Shown here: positions 43,467 to 52,182 of the stretch, piece after piece | Numbering within the stretch: position 1 is the stretch's first letter | How the letters are laid out: every line of letters starts with the position of its first letter | Source of the DNA: CAYUPY01 sp964446595 | GTDB lineage: Bacteria > Patescibacteriota > Dojkabacteria > J137 > JAEUSD01 | Assembly (NCBI GenBank): GCA_964446595.1 | Contig: CAYUPY010000001.1 | Location: 1-64,000 of the forward strand | Direction of reading: 5' to 3' | Length of the DNA stretch: 64,000 nt | Notes under the pieces: model-generated | The model's input: the letters and a program-made list of their open reading frames with translations, nothing else | Told to the model about the DNA's origin: nothing | Database searches by the model: none | Made by a program: the position numbers and the translations under genes

Positions 43467-43739
43467 ATGGCTAAAAAGAAGACTAAACTAGTGTACGGCA
43501 ATATAGATGCCACAGCCGACTTTGCACTATACTTTGAGCATGTAAAGTTAGCCGACCTCACTCGCGTAGATCGATCTTTGTATCAGGAGGCCTTGGACCG
43601 TGTTGGTACAATATTGCTTAAAGATCTGGAAGCACGTGAAGATTATGATCGCCAGCAAGGTGATGCTAACTTTGGGATTCGCAAAACTTTAGAGTTCTTG
43701 CGTAATGCAACTAGTGTTAAAGATTTAGCTGCAGCATAA
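43467..43739 (+). CDS. small hypothetical protein, 90 aa
   Basis: A small soluble helical protein starting MAKKKTKLVYGNIDATADF with many Asp, Glu and Arg residues. No family is recognised. It has its own AT-rich promoter region (GATATATTATATG about 15 bases before the ATG) and a strong hairpin terminator after the stop, so it is probably a real monocistronic gene. Confidence 0.65.
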   Translation: MAKKKTKLVYGNIDATADFALYFEHVKLADLTRVDRSLYQEALDRVGTILLKDLEAREDYDRQQGDANFGIRKTLEFLRNATSVKDLAAA

Positions 43740-43762
43740 GCTGGACCAGAAGAAGGTAAATT

Positions 43763-43798
43763 GAACGCGCGGCCAGCTTCGCTGGCCGCGCGGCGTTC
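43763..43798. terminator. hairpin between convergent genes
   Basis: A 12-bp stem with a TTC loop (GCGCGGCCAGC arm, 43766-43777 with 43781-43792), extended by TTGAA/TTCAA after a 3-base bulge. It lies between the 90-aa gene and gpmI and could end transcription from both sides, although U-runs are weak. Confidence 0.55.
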
Positions 43799-43812
43799 AA
43801 CCAATCAAGTAT

Positions 43813-45477
43813 TTAGGCACTTGCAAATAGATCTCGTCCATCCATCACCTGAGGCTGAGGCAACCCCATAATCTTTAGTACTGTTGGAGCCAGGTCACAC
43901 AAGGTCCCCATCATCACCTCCGGTGGCATTTTACGGTTCTCCGTCACATATATCAGTGGCACCATATTTAACGAGTGCTCAGTATCCACCTCACCTGTTT
44001 CTAGGTTGATCATTTCCTCGATATTTCCATGATCAGCAGTAATAATAATCTCTCCGCCTTTTTCTAATACTTTCGGTACAATCTTTCCTAAACATTCGTC
44101 TGCTACCTCTACCGCCCGAATCCCAGCAGATAATACTCCCGTATGGCCAACCATATCAGTTAGCGCAAAATTAACAAAAATAAAGTCATACTTATCTGAT
44201 TCAATTTCTTCAATAAGCCTTTCAGTGACCTCATACGTGCTCATTTCAGGTTTCTCATCATAAGTTTTCACCTCTCTGGGAGAAGGGATTTCTACGCGAT
44301 CCTCCCCTGGGAAGGCTTCATTCCGGCGGTTATTGAAAAAGTAAGTGGCATGAGGGTACTTTTCAGATTCAGTGATACGCAGCTGCTTCAAACCTGCGTT
44401 GGAAATAATTTCTCCAAGTGTCTCCTGCGGGTGCAGTGGTGGAAATATCTGTAAATCAGGGAATTGATGGTTAGCGCTGTTCTCTTTATCATCATCAATC
44501 AAATCATCTACTAAATCAGATTCATTTTCAGGTTTTTCCTCAGTCTGTGCTCGTTGCATGGGAATTCCTTTTTGATAGTTAGAGAACCCGGCATAAAGGA
44601 CATTTTCCCGCTTCAAGCGATCAAAGTCACTAAATTCCTTAAACTCAAAAGCCATAGTAATCTGCATTGCTCTATCCGCACGATAGTTAAAACAGACCAC
44701 AGCGTCATTATCTTGCACAACCGCTACAGGCTCTTCATTGTCACCAACGATTACACATGGCATTACAAACTCATCAGTTTCTCCTTGCGCATATGCATCT
44801 TCTACCGCGTCACGATAATTCTTAAACCTACGTCCTTCGCCTTTCACCATCATGTCGTAGGCTAGAGCGGTACGCTCCCAACGCGAATCGCGATCCATGC
44901 CATAAAACCGACCTGTCAAACTCGCGATTTGTCCCACCCCAATTTCGTTCATCTTATTTTGCAAAGAATCTAAGTACCCAATCGCTGACTTGGGTGATGT
45001 ATCACGACCATCCAAAAGTGCATGTACAAACACTCTGTCTGCTGCAAACCCTTGGCGCTTCGCAAACTCCAAACAAGCATACAAATGTTCCTGCGAAGAA
45101 TGCACCCGACCATCACTTACTAATCCTATAAAATGCAGACTTGAATTATGCTCTTTGACGTGATTTGCCACCACAACTAGATTGTCATTATCATAAAAAC
45201 TGCCATCACGAATTGAATCATTAATTCTAGAAATTTCCTGCTTTAAAAGACGACCAGCTCCAATAGTCATATGTCCTACTTCACTATTCCCCATCACGCC
45301 ATCAGGAAGTCCCACATAATGTTCAGAAGCCTGCAACAAAGTATGACAATATTTTGGCCAATACTTATCTAAATTAGGAGTATTGGCCAGGGTCACCGCA
45401 TTACCTTCGTTTGGTACATCAACTCCAAGTCCATCTAAAATCAACAACACAACTGGTTTAGGTCGAGATTCGCTCAT
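43813..45477 (-). CDS. gpmI: cofactor-independent phosphoglycerate mutase with acidic insertion
   Basis: GpmI (iPGM) interconverts 3- and 2-phosphoglycerate using two manganese ions, feeding enolase. Landmarks are VVLLILDGLG, the catalytic serine in MGNSEVGHMTIGAGR, GLVSDGRVHSS, DGRDTSPKS, GRFYGMDRDSRW, FNYRADRAMQI, KYPHATYFFN and TADHGNIEEM. At 554 residues it is about 40 longer than usual. The excess is an acidic stretch at about 318-345 (EEKPENESDLVDDLIDDDKE) inserted between the YQKG strand and the FPPLHPQETLGE block. The frame is continuous and all catalytic residues are present, so the enzyme should be active with a disordered surface loop. Confidence 0.95.
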   Translation of the reverse strand: MSESRPKPVVLLILDGLGVDVPNEGNAVTLANTPNLDKYWPKYCHTLLQASEHYVGLPDGVMGNSEVGHMTIGAGRLLKQEISRINDSIRDGSFYDNDNLVVVANHVKEHNSSLHFIGLVSDGRVHSSQEHLYACLEFAKRQGFAADRVFVHALLDGRDTSPKSAIGYLDSLQNKMNEIGVGQIASLTGRFYGMDRDSRWERTALAYDMMVKGEGRRFKNYRDAVEDAYAQGETDEFVMPCVIVGDNEEPVAVVQDNDAVVCFNYRADRAMQITMAFEFKEFSDFDRLKRENVLYAGFSNYQKGIPMQRAQTEEKPENESDLVDDLIDDDKENSANHQFPDLQIFPPLHPQETLGEIISNAGLKQLRITESEKYPHATYFFNNRRNEAFPGEDRVEIPSPREVKTYDEKPEMSTYEVTERLIEEIESDKYDFIFVNFALTDMVGHTGVLSAGIRAVEVADECLGKIVPKVLEKGGEIIITADHGNIEEMINLETGEVDTEHSLNMVPLIYVTENRKMPPEVMMGTLCDLAPTVLKIMGLPQPQVMDGRDLFASA

Positions 45478-45591
45478 ATTTGAAAATTTAGAAGTATATT
45501 CAAGTCAGTATAAGCTTGTTATTGGTTAGGTGCAAACATCATTGCCCCAAATATAGCAGTTGTTGCAATAGCAATTACTGGCCACGTAACT

Positions 45592-45984
45592 CTACTGCTT
45601 TGTATTTAATACTTTTTTTACATCCGCCTTGCGGTAATTTGGCCCTTTTAAGGCTTTACCGTCTTCTCGTCGAATCGGCTTGCCGTCTTCGCCTAACTTA
45701 CTCATGTTGCTTGCATGCACCTCATCAAATACAGCTTCCAACTTATCCTGCAGACCATAAGCCACAGCTGTTCCAAAAGTTACGTACAGCAAATCTGCTA
45801 ACTCCTTGGCTATATTCTCAATAGGCTCGCTACGCATTGCCTCCATAAGCTCCTTTAGCTCTTCTCGCATTAGATTCTCACGTAACTGGAGCTCCCGATC
45901 TGGAATTCCTGACAGCAATTCATTGCTATAAAATGACTCGTAGGCTTTATGAAACTCTAATAGTTGTGTTAATTGCTTCTTCAT
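45592..45984 (-). CDS. MazG-like nucleotide pyrophosphohydrolase
   Basis: A 130-residue all-alpha NTP pyrophosphatase of the MazG/PRA-PH superfamily. The metal-binding signature EELKEL...ELADLLY fits the EExxE and ExxD pattern, followed by VFDEVHASNMSKLGEDGKPI and the C-terminal KALKGPNYRKADV. This arrangement is that of small house-cleaning or phosphoribosyl-ATP pyrophosphohydrolase-like enzymes. The exact substrate is uncertain, and no histidine operon is nearby. An extended -10 TGT TACACT sits 6 bases before its ATG. The 114 bases between this gene and gpmI contain no gene with a usual start codon. Confidence 0.85.
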   Translation of the reverse strand: MKKQLTQLLEFHKAYESFYSNELLSGIPDRELQLRENLMREELKELMEAMRSEPIENIAKELADLLYVTFGTAVAYGLQDKLEAVFDEVHASNMSKLGEDGKPIRREDGKALKGPNYRKADVKKVLNTKQ

Positions 45985-45999
45985 AATGTTAGTGTAACA
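45985..45999 (-). promoter_or_regulatory. extended -10 promoter, probable leaderless start
   Basis: The minus strand reads TGT TACACT AACATT ATG, a -10 hexamer exactly 6 bases before the MazG-like start. Confidence 0.55.
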
Positions 46000-46035
46000 T
46001 GCAAGAATGCATCATGCGTACTGTCAGATTTTAAG

Positions 46036-46299
46036 TATAATGAATTCATGATTAACTGGCATTACCCTTTCACAGTAGCACCGGCCGAAACAATTGCTAG
46101 CACTGGAGTAAATTCCACTAATGAAGGTGACAGCATTACATTTAACGCCGCTGCAACGGACTCCTAAAACAGCATCATCTACCGGAGTAGAACTGCTTAG
46201 CGTGTTGAGTTATGACTTTACAGATGCCCTAAGTTATGGTTTAGTGAATGCAGGAAATATCAAACCAACGGGCAGTGCCCGGGAAAGTAGCTAAATGGT
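46036..46299 (+). pseudogene. remnant of a surface or PKD-like protein
   Basis: An exact TATAAT (46036-46041) lies 6 bases before ATG 46048. A 39-codon frame follows, ending NEGDSITFNAAATDS and then TAA (46165-46167). The phrase resembles the start of PKD or Ig-like surface domains (xEGDSVTFxA). Further on, another frame reads LLSVLSYDFTDALSYGLVNA before its own stop near 46294. The pieces look like the eroded ends of one or two genes. I cannot name the parent with confidence. Confidence 0.45.
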
Positions 46300-46331
46300 A
46301 GCTAAATTTACTAACTAAGAGCTTTACGAAT

Positions 46332-47153
46332 ATGAACTCAAAAATTATTCCCATCGTGATAGTAACTTGGAACAACGAGGAAGATATTGGCGAATGCTTG
46401 GAAAGCATTCGCCGTCAAACGCACCAAGACCATCCGGTGATAGTAGTAGATAATGCCTCTAGCGACAGAACTCTAGAAATTTTACGTGGTGACTTTCCAG
46501 AGGTGACAGTATTGCCTCAAACAGAAAACCGCTTTTTATCGCCGAGTAATAATCTCGGCATTCGGTATGCCATTAGCGAATACAACCCCGAATACTTATT
46601 AGTACTAAACCCAGATGCCAAACTAGACAATTTACTTCTAGAGGTATTAGCTTCAGTTCTAGAAGTAAATTCACGGGTAGCAGCTGTGGGTCCTAAAGTG
46701 AAGTTCTGGAAATCAGCCAAACAGGGCAAACTCAATTCAGCTGGTTTAATTTTTGATGGCTTTATGCAGGCTTATGATCGGGGGTTTATGGAAGCGGATA
46801 TGGGTCAATTTGATCAGCAAGAAGAGGTATTTGGGGTAACAGGCGCCTGTATTATGTTTCGTACTCAAGCACTAGAACAGGTTGGCTTTTACTGGGAGGA
46901 AATTAAAATGCATTTAGATGAGGTGGAATTATTCATTCGCTTAAACAAGAAGGGATGGAAAACCATTTATGAGCCCAAGGTTACAGTTTGGCATGCATAC
47001 ATGCGCTCTTCGAATAAGCAACCGTCAGATTTTGTGGATAAGCGTAAATTGCATGCATGGCTGAAAATAGCTCTCCGGCATTATCCTCTAAAAAGCAAGC
47101 TGGCGATGGTGAAACAGTATTTAAAGTTGAAATACAAACATAATGCAAACTGA
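46332..47153 (+). CDS. glycosyltransferase family 2
   Basis: A 273-residue GT-A fold glycosyltransferase of the rhamnosyltransferase-like branch. These transfer sugars to surface polysaccharides at the cytoplasmic face. Conserved segments are IVIVTWNNEEDIGECLESI, VIVVDNASSDRTLE, the nucleotide-metal block LLVLNPDAKL and VFGVTGACIMFR (acceptor loop), then LDEVELFIRLNKKGW and VWHAYMRSS. No membrane segment is visible. The acceptor is unknown. Its coding region carries an 11-bp hairpin (46389-46413) and the 19-base repeat shared with the enolase upstream region. The stop overlaps the start of a decayed DUF3095 gene. Confidence 0.92.
   Translation: MNSKIIPIVIVTWNNEEDIGECLESIRRQTHQDHPVIVVDNASSDRTLEILRGDFPEVTVLPQTENRFLSPSNNLGIRYAISEYNPEYLLVLNPDAKLDNLLLEVLASVLEVNSRVAAVGPKVKFWKSAKQGKLNSAGLIFDGFMQAYDRGFMEADMGQFDQQEEVFGVTGACIMFRTQALEQVGFYWEEIKMHLDEVELFIRLNKKGWKTIYEPKVTVWHAYMRSSNKQPSDFVDKRKLHAWLKIALRHYPLKSKLAMVKQYLKLKYKHNAN
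46389..46413. repeat. 11-bp intragenic perfect hairpin
   Basis: GGCGAATGCTT (46389-46399), loop GGA, AAGCATTCGCC (46403-46413), in the conserved N-terminal part of the glycosyltransferase gene. Confidence 0.88.
46629..46673. repeat. inverted repeat shared with the enolase upstream region
   Basis: AATTTACTTCTAGA (46629-46642) and TCTAGAAGTAAATT (46658-46671) form a 14-bp inverted repeat. AGTTCTAGAAGTAAATTCA (46655-46673) is identical to 29407-29425. Here it lies inside a coding region. Confidence 0.8.
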
Positions 47154-47616
47154 TACCTTTTACAACCAGTGCCCAAATGAATAGTAGCAAGTACAAAGAA
47201 ATAAACATGATTGCCGTGGCGACGGTGCCACAATTTTATTTCCCTCTGAATATTATGACGGCGTCGCCGCTGCGTTACAGGGTGTCCCACAATTGGCTGA
47301 GACTGTGTTTCAGCTTGAACTTAGGGTCGGTACCATCCCAGTGAAGGACATTTACGCTGCTGGAAAGCAAATCAGGCTACCCTTGTGGGCAGAGGAGTGA
47401 GTTATGCCGAATCATTACTTAGCAACCTGAATGATCTTGAATAATCTGGTAAGTAGGAGACATTTGCTCTATGGTTCACATGTATCACAAGCGGTTAACA
47501 TAACATGTACCGTATTTGAACGCGAAGATAACCATATTCATTTTATTGATGGTAATGACGGAGGATATGTCAAGGCTGCAAAGGAACTTAAACTTCAGCT
47601 CAGCGCATCTCAATAA
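47143..47616 (+). pseudogene. decayed DUF3095 family gene
   Basis: Pieces of a DUF3095 protein (a family of about 380 aa, sometimes annotated as cyclase-like) lie in order but in different frames. An N-terminus MQTDTFYNQ starts at 47143, overlapping the glycosyltransferase stop. SSKYKEINMI follows (47183 onward), fused without the usual intervening sequence to GDGATILFPSEYYDG (from about 47220). Next come FQLELRVGTIPVKDIYAAGKQ, then after a frameshift VGRGVSYAESLLSNL. The C-terminal block is HIHFIDGNDGGYVKAAKELK, in a frame from 47431. At least two frameshifts and a large internal deletion are present, so it cannot make a working protein. The interval 47617-47644 shows nothing else. Confidence 0.75.
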
Positions 47617-47644
47617 ATTGGGACTAGGTGTTTTGTGAATTTTA

Positions 47645-47653
47645 TGCTATAAT
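47645..47653 (+). promoter_or_regulatory. extended -10 promoter of the DEAD-box helicase
   Basis: TGC TATAAT (47645-47653) is an ideal extended -10. The ATG is at 47755, giving a leader of about 95 bases, long for this genome and reminiscent of regulated leaders of cold-induced helicase genes. No firm structure was identified in it. Confidence 0.6.
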
Positions 47654-47754
47654 ATGTATAGTATAGTTGTACTGCGTAAAAGTTAGGTTTTCCCCAAGAA
47701 TGCTTTCAGGTTTTATTCGGTACAAGAATTAATTTAAGTATCGAAATAAAATCT

Positions 47755-49221
47755 ATGCCACAGCAATATAGGCCTATGTTTGGCCCTAAGACAAATGCGG
47801 GTAAATCTGGTTCCCGCCCAAATAACAATAACCGGAAATTTAGTAATAGCAACAGAAGTTCTAACCAAGACAGAAGAGCTAGTTCTGGACGTGGATCAAA
47901 TCAGAGCCGCAGATCCGGTAATGACCAACAAAGCTCTCAAAGTTCTGAGAATCGCGACAGTAACCACATCGGTTTTTCCAACAGGAACGACCGTGGTGGT
48001 AGACGTGATAGCAGAGGTGGTTACGGCAACCGCGGCCGCCGCTCAGGTGGATTTAGCGGAGGCGGAGGCGGCAGAAGAGGTGGACGCGGCCAGAAAAATA
48101 ATAATACACCAGCTAGTCACTACATTGCTGAAGGCTCACCAGTAGAAAAAAAAGAAGACAAAAAACTGGATACCTTCAGATTTGAAGAGTTAGAACTGAA
48201 ATCAGGGCTGCTTAAGAATATTCAAAATAAAGGCTACCAACAGGCCACCGAAATACAAGATGCTGCTATTCCAATTATTTTGGATGGCCATGATTTGCTT
48301 GGTATTTCAGCTACAGGTAGTGGAAAAACCGCCGCCTTCTTAATCCCAATGGTGCACAAGCTAACTACACAGAAAACGCAACGCCTGATGGTGATTGCCC
48401 CTACTCGTGAATTAGCTATGCAGATCCATACTGAACTAATCTCATTAATAAAAGGGTCGCCACTGCGCGCCGCTTTAATTATTGGAGGCGCGAGTATCGG
48501 TCGTCAGATCCGCGACCTTTCAGGTCGCGTAGACATCATCATTGGTACTCCTGGTCGCATTAAAGACATGTATGATCGTAAACATTTACACCTAGATCTG
48601 ATTAACAACATTGTATTAGATGAGGTTGATCGTATGTTGGACATGGGATTCGTGGATGAAATCCGTGACATCTTCAAACAAATTGCTGATGTCCGTCAAT
48701 CACTATTCTTTTCTGCCACAATTGAGCATCGTATTACTCAAATTGTAGGAGAACTAGTTGACTCGCACAAAACTATTGAATTCGGTGTAAACGAACCAGG
48801 CAAGCATGTAACACAGGCCGTAATCGGCTTCCATGATACTTCAGAGAAAATGCATAAGTTAAAAGAACTACTAAAGCAACCTGAAGTTGAAAAATCTATT
48901 GTCTTTGTAGAAACAAAAAGCTATGTGGATAAAGTGGCGGATGAATTGTCTAGAGCTGGTTACAATGTAGAAGCCATTCATGGTGGTAAAACACAAGGAC
49001 GTCGTACCAAGGCAATTAAGCTTTATCGTGATAATAAAGTGAACATCTTAGTGGCTACCAATGTAGCAGCACGTGGTTTGGATGTTAGTGATATCACTCA
49101 CGTGATTAACTTTGACGAGCCCCAAAACTACGATGAATATATTCACCGTATCGGCCGAACCGGACGTAATGGAAGAACAGGCTTTGCGTATACCTTTATT
49201 GAGGCGCACCGCATTAGATAA
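47755..49221 (+). CDS. DEAD-box family RNA helicase (DEVD variant)
   Basis: A 488-residue ATP-dependent RNA helicase that remodels structured RNA. Residues 1-125 are a low-complexity Asn/Ser/Arg/Gly tail with RGG-like repeats (RGGRRDSRGGYGNRGRR), likely an RNA-binding disordered region, and unusually placed at the N-terminus. The core has FEELELKSGLLKNI (Q-motif region), ATGSGKTAAF, PTRELAMQ, GTPGRI, VLDEVDRMLD (DEVD instead of DEAD), FFSATI, VFVETKS and HRIGRTGRNG. The protein ends only 15 residues after motif VI, so the usual C-terminal extension is missing. An 8-bp hairpin lies at 48511-48529. It is followed by typA after 21 bases. Confidence 0.94.
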   Translation: MPQQYRPMFGPKTNAGKSGSRPNNNNRKFSNSNRSSNQDRRASSGRGSNQSRRSGNDQQSSQSSENRDSNHIGFSNRNDRGGRRDSRGGYGNRGRRSGGFSGGGGGRRGGRGQKNNNTPASHYIAEGSPVEKKEDKKLDTFRFEELELKSGLLKNIQNKGYQQATEIQDAAIPIILDGHDLLGISATGSGKTAAFLIPMVHKLTTQKTQRLMVIAPTRELAMQIHTELISLIKGSPLRAALIIGGASIGRQIRDLSGRVDIIIGTPGRIKDMYDRKHLHLDLINNIVLDEVDRMLDMGFVDEIRDIFKQIADVRQSLFFSATIEHRITQIVGELVDSHKTIEFGVNEPGKHVTQAVIGFHDTSEKMHKLKELLKQPEVEKSIVFVETKSYVDKVADELSRAGYNVEAIHGGKTQGRRTKAIKLYRDNKVNILVATNVAARGLDVSDITHVINFDEPQNYDEYIHRIGRTGRNGRTGFAYTFIEAHRIR

Positions 49222-49242
49222 CTTTGCTAAGTAAATAGGACT

Positions 49243-51129
49243 ATGACATTCGCTGATACACCTCAAGACCGGATTCGCAATGTGGCTATTATTGCTCACG
49301 TTGATCATGGTAAAACCACCTTAGTTGATGCTTTTCTAAAGCAGACCAATCTGTTTCGTGAGAACCAGATGGAAATGCAGCAAGAAGCAATCTTAGACTT
49401 TAACGAACTAGAGCGCCAAAAAGGCATTACTATTAAGGCGAAACACGCTTCAGTTATGTACAAAGAACATAAGATTAACATTGTGGATACACCAGGACAC
49501 GCTGATTTCGGGGGAGAGGTGGAGCGAACGCTAAACATGGCTGATGGGTGTTTACTAATTGTAGATGCTCAAGAAGGCCCTATGCCGCAAACAAAGTTTG
49601 TACTTAAACAGGCTCTTAAAACAGGCTTAAAGCCAATCCTGGTTATCAATAAGATTGATAAAGAGTATGCCAATCCGGCTAAGGCTTTAGATAAAGTGAA
49701 TGATTTGTTCTTAGAGTTAGCTGAAAGCGACGATCAGTTAGATTTTCCAGTTTTCTATGCAGTAGGACGTGACGGTAAAGCTTTTAGTGAAATGCCAACC
49801 GGAGATATTGCCACCACAGAGGGTGATATTAGTCCTTTGCTTGACGCTATCATCGACAACGTCCCAGCACCTAAAGGCGACCCTGCTGCATCAGTGCAGA
49901 TGCTAATCACCACTTTGGACTTTGATCCTCATTTGGGACGGTTGTTAGTTGGTAGAATTAATCGTGGACAAGTTTCACTAAAACAAAATTTATTAGTGCT
50001 CGATGGTGAAAAGCAGCTAAGAGGACAGGTGAAAGCTCTTTTTGTTCGTCAGGGACTAGGCTATTTATCGGTAGATTCCGCCAGTGCAGGGGAGATTGTA
50101 GCCGTAGGTGGAATTGATTCTAATGCAATTGGTGGGACGCTTGTAGATCCCGCCCAACCAGATGCCCTACCTAAAATTGAACTATCTCCACCTGCTGTGC
50201 AGGCTAAGTTTGAAGCAAACACTTCTCCATTTATGGGAAAGGAAGGCAAGTTTGTAAGTGCTAAACAACTGCAGCAGCGCCTAGAACAGGAGCAACAAAT
50301 AAATATAGGATTAGACATTACAAAAGCCGAGTCTGGCAGTGGGTACGTGGTAGCAGGACGCGGCGAACTACAATTAGGCATTTTTATAGAAGAGCTTCGC
50401 CGCGAAGGATATGAATTCCAAGTGCGTCGTCCCGAAGTTATTCTCCGCGAAGAAAATGGCCAAACAGTAGAACCATTGGAAGAGCTAGTGATTGACGCAC
50501 CTTTAGAGTATCAGGGAGCAATTATTACAGCACTGAGCGATCGCAAGGGTGAACTTTTAGAGATGGGTACTGACGATCGCAATATTCATATGGTCTACAA
50601 AATCATTACTCGTAACCTAATCGGTTTACGCGCTGACCTCACCAACATCACTAAAGGAACCGTAATTATGGGTAATCATATTATTGATTATGTCCCCTTC
50701 AAAAAGGATGCTGCAGATCTATACCGTAAGGGTGTATTAATAGCCTCAGAAACTGGAACTTCTGCCGCTTACTCGCTAAACACCATTCAGGAGCGTGGAG
50801 AATTATTTATTGGTGCAAGTGTAGATGTTTATGAGGGCATGATTGTGGGTATTAACAAATATGATCAAGACATGGAAGTAAATGTAAGTAAGGAACGCGA
50901 AAAGTCAGGTGTGCGTCGTAGTTCTGCCGAAATTACCCAGGTAGCATTAAAACCTACTAAAGATCTGACCATCGAGTTCGCACTCACTTTCATTAATGAT
51001 GATGAAATGATTGAAATAACTCCTGAAAGTATCCGTTTGCGCAAGGTTTATCTTAAAAGACATGAGCGCGAGTGGTCTAAACGTGAAAACCTGACTGACT
51101 ACGCCAAAGCGCAGCTAGGCAAAGGATAA
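49243..51129 (+). CDS. typA: translational GTPase TypA/BipA
   Basis: TypA/BipA (628 aa) is a ribosome-associated EF-G-like GTPase involved in stress adaptation and large-subunit biogenesis. The G domain has AHVDHGKTTLVDAF (G1), the effector segment LERQKGITIKAKHAS, DTPGHADFGGEVER (G3) and VINKIDKEYANP (G4). The EF-G-like domains and the family-specific C-terminal domain (RGVLIASETGTSAAYSL-like block, MIVGINKYDQDMEVNV) follow. All nucleotide-binding motifs are intact. The gene is sandwiched between the helicase and rlmN, and its TAA overlaps the rlmN ATG by one base. The three genes form a ribosome/RNA-maintenance operon. Confidence 0.96.
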   Translation: MTFADTPQDRIRNVAIIAHVDHGKTTLVDAFLKQTNLFRENQMEMQQEAILDFNELERQKGITIKAKHASVMYKEHKINIVDTPGHADFGGEVERTLNMADGCLLIVDAQEGPMPQTKFVLKQALKTGLKPILVINKIDKEYANPAKALDKVNDLFLELAESDDQLDFPVFYAVGRDGKAFSEMPTGDIATTEGDISPLLDAIIDNVPAPKGDPAASVQMLITTLDFDPHLGRLLVGRINRGQVSLKQNLLVLDGEKQLRGQVKALFVRQGLGYLSVDSASAGEIVAVGGIDSNAIGGTLVDPAQPDALPKIELSPPAVQAKFEANTSPFMGKEGKFVSAKQLQQRLEQEQQINIGLDITKAESGSGYVVAGRGELQLGIFIEELRREGYEFQVRRPEVILREENGQTVEPLEELVIDAPLEYQGAIITALSDRKGELLEMGTDDRNIHMVYKIITRNLIGLRADLTNITKGTVIMGNHIIDYVPFKKDAADLYRKGVLIASETGTSAAYSLNTIQERGELFIGASVDVYEGMIVGINKYDQDMEVNVSKEREKSGVRRSSAEITQVALKPTKDLTIEFALTFINDDEMIEITPESIRLRKVYLKRHEREWSKRENLTDYAKAQLGKG

Positions 51130-52178
51130 TGATCACTCAGTTTGCTCAAGACAACCAGTTACCCAGCTACCGCATAAAACAGTTCTATCAACAGTTTTAT
51201 CAGCAGGGTATTGGTTCATTTGAAGAGCTTAGTAACTGGCCCAAAGAGTTACGCACTAAGTTGGCAAATTCCGTGGAATTTATGAGCCTAGATGTAGATA
51301 AACAATTTGTATCTGCAAAACAAGACACTATTAAAGTCCTCTTTACTAGAAAATCCGACGGACAGCGGATCGAAACTGTGTTAATGCGTCATGCTGATGG
51401 ACGTAATACTGTATGTGTGTCCTGCATGGTGGGTTGCCCGGTAAATTGTAACTTTTGTGCCACTGGCAAAATGGGCTTTGGGGGAAACTTATCCTCTCAA
51501 GAAATTGTAGACCAAGTACTTTACTTTCAGCGCTATTTAAATGCCTTGAAGGAGAGTGGCGAGCCCAGGGTAACTAATGTGGTGTATATGGGAATGGGCG
51601 AGCCAATGCTGAACTTAAAAGAAGTACAAGGCTCCCTAGATATATTCACAGACCCTGACAAGCTAGGCATGGGAGCACGCAGATTTACTGTTTCCACATC
51701 TGGTTACATTCCTCAATTCAAACAATTGGTAGCAAACGGTTATCGTGGCCGTGTAGCCATTAGTCTGCATGCTCCAAACCAGGAGTTGCGCGCCAAAATG
51801 ATGCCTGTGGCTAAAATCTTCCCATTAGATGCCTTAATGCAGACGCTAGATGAATATGTAGAAATAACAAACAAGCGCATTAGCTATGAGTATATCCTAA
51901 TTAAAGGTGTGAATGACCAGCCAGAGCATGCTCAGCAGTTAATCGATATATTTAGTAATCGCCTCCATCATTTGAACTTGATTCCTTACAATCCGATTCG
52001 CGAAGTAGAGTATGCACGTTCATCCGAGGAGAATATTCGCCAATTCACATCTAGGTTGGCAAGTGCTGGTATTAATTATACGATCAGAGTGACGATGGGT
52101 GACGATGTTGATGCAGCTTGCGGCCAGCTTGCAGACCGCGAAAATCGCCGCCATGTAGACAAAAGAATCCGCATTTAG
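51129..52178 (+). CDS. rlmN: 23S rRNA (adenine2503-C2)/tRNA methyltransferase RlmN
   Basis: RlmN (349 aa) is a radical-SAM enzyme that methylates C2 of A2503 in 23S rRNA. The cluster motif CxxxCxxC is in MVGCPVNCNFCATGKMGF. A VYMGMGEPMLN block, VSTSGYIPQF, ISLHAPNQELR and the C-terminal catalytic cysteine region (VTMGDDVDAACGQL) are all present, along with the N-terminal helical accessory domain (IKQFYQQFYQQGIGSFEELS). The ATG overlaps the typA stop, so translation is coupled. The absence of Cfr-specific features and the operon context favour RlmN. Confidence 0.96.
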   Translation: MITQFAQDNQLPSYRIKQFYQQFYQQGIGSFEELSNWPKELRTKLANSVEFMSLDVDKQFVSAKQDTIKVLFTRKSDGQRIETVLMRHADGRNTVCVSCMVGCPVNCNFCATGKMGFGGNLSSQEIVDQVLYFQRYLNALKESGEPRVTNVVYMGMGEPMLNLKEVQGSLDIFTDPDKLGMGARRFTVSTSGYIPQFKQLVANGYRGRVAISLHAPNQELRAKMMPVAKIFPLDALMQTLDEYVEITNKRISYEYILIKGVNDQPEHAQQLIDIFSNRLHHLNLIPYNPIREVEYARSSEENIRQFTSRLASAGINYTIRVTMGDDVDAACGQLADRENRRHVDKRIRI

Positions 52179-52182
52179 ATCC

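Noticed and set aside
45500..45580. Possible 25-aa membrane ORF on the minus strand (VTWPVIAIATTAIFGAMMF)
   Set aside because: It looks like a membrane helix but has no ATG, GTG or TTG start after the upstream in-frame stop; kept only as a curiosity.
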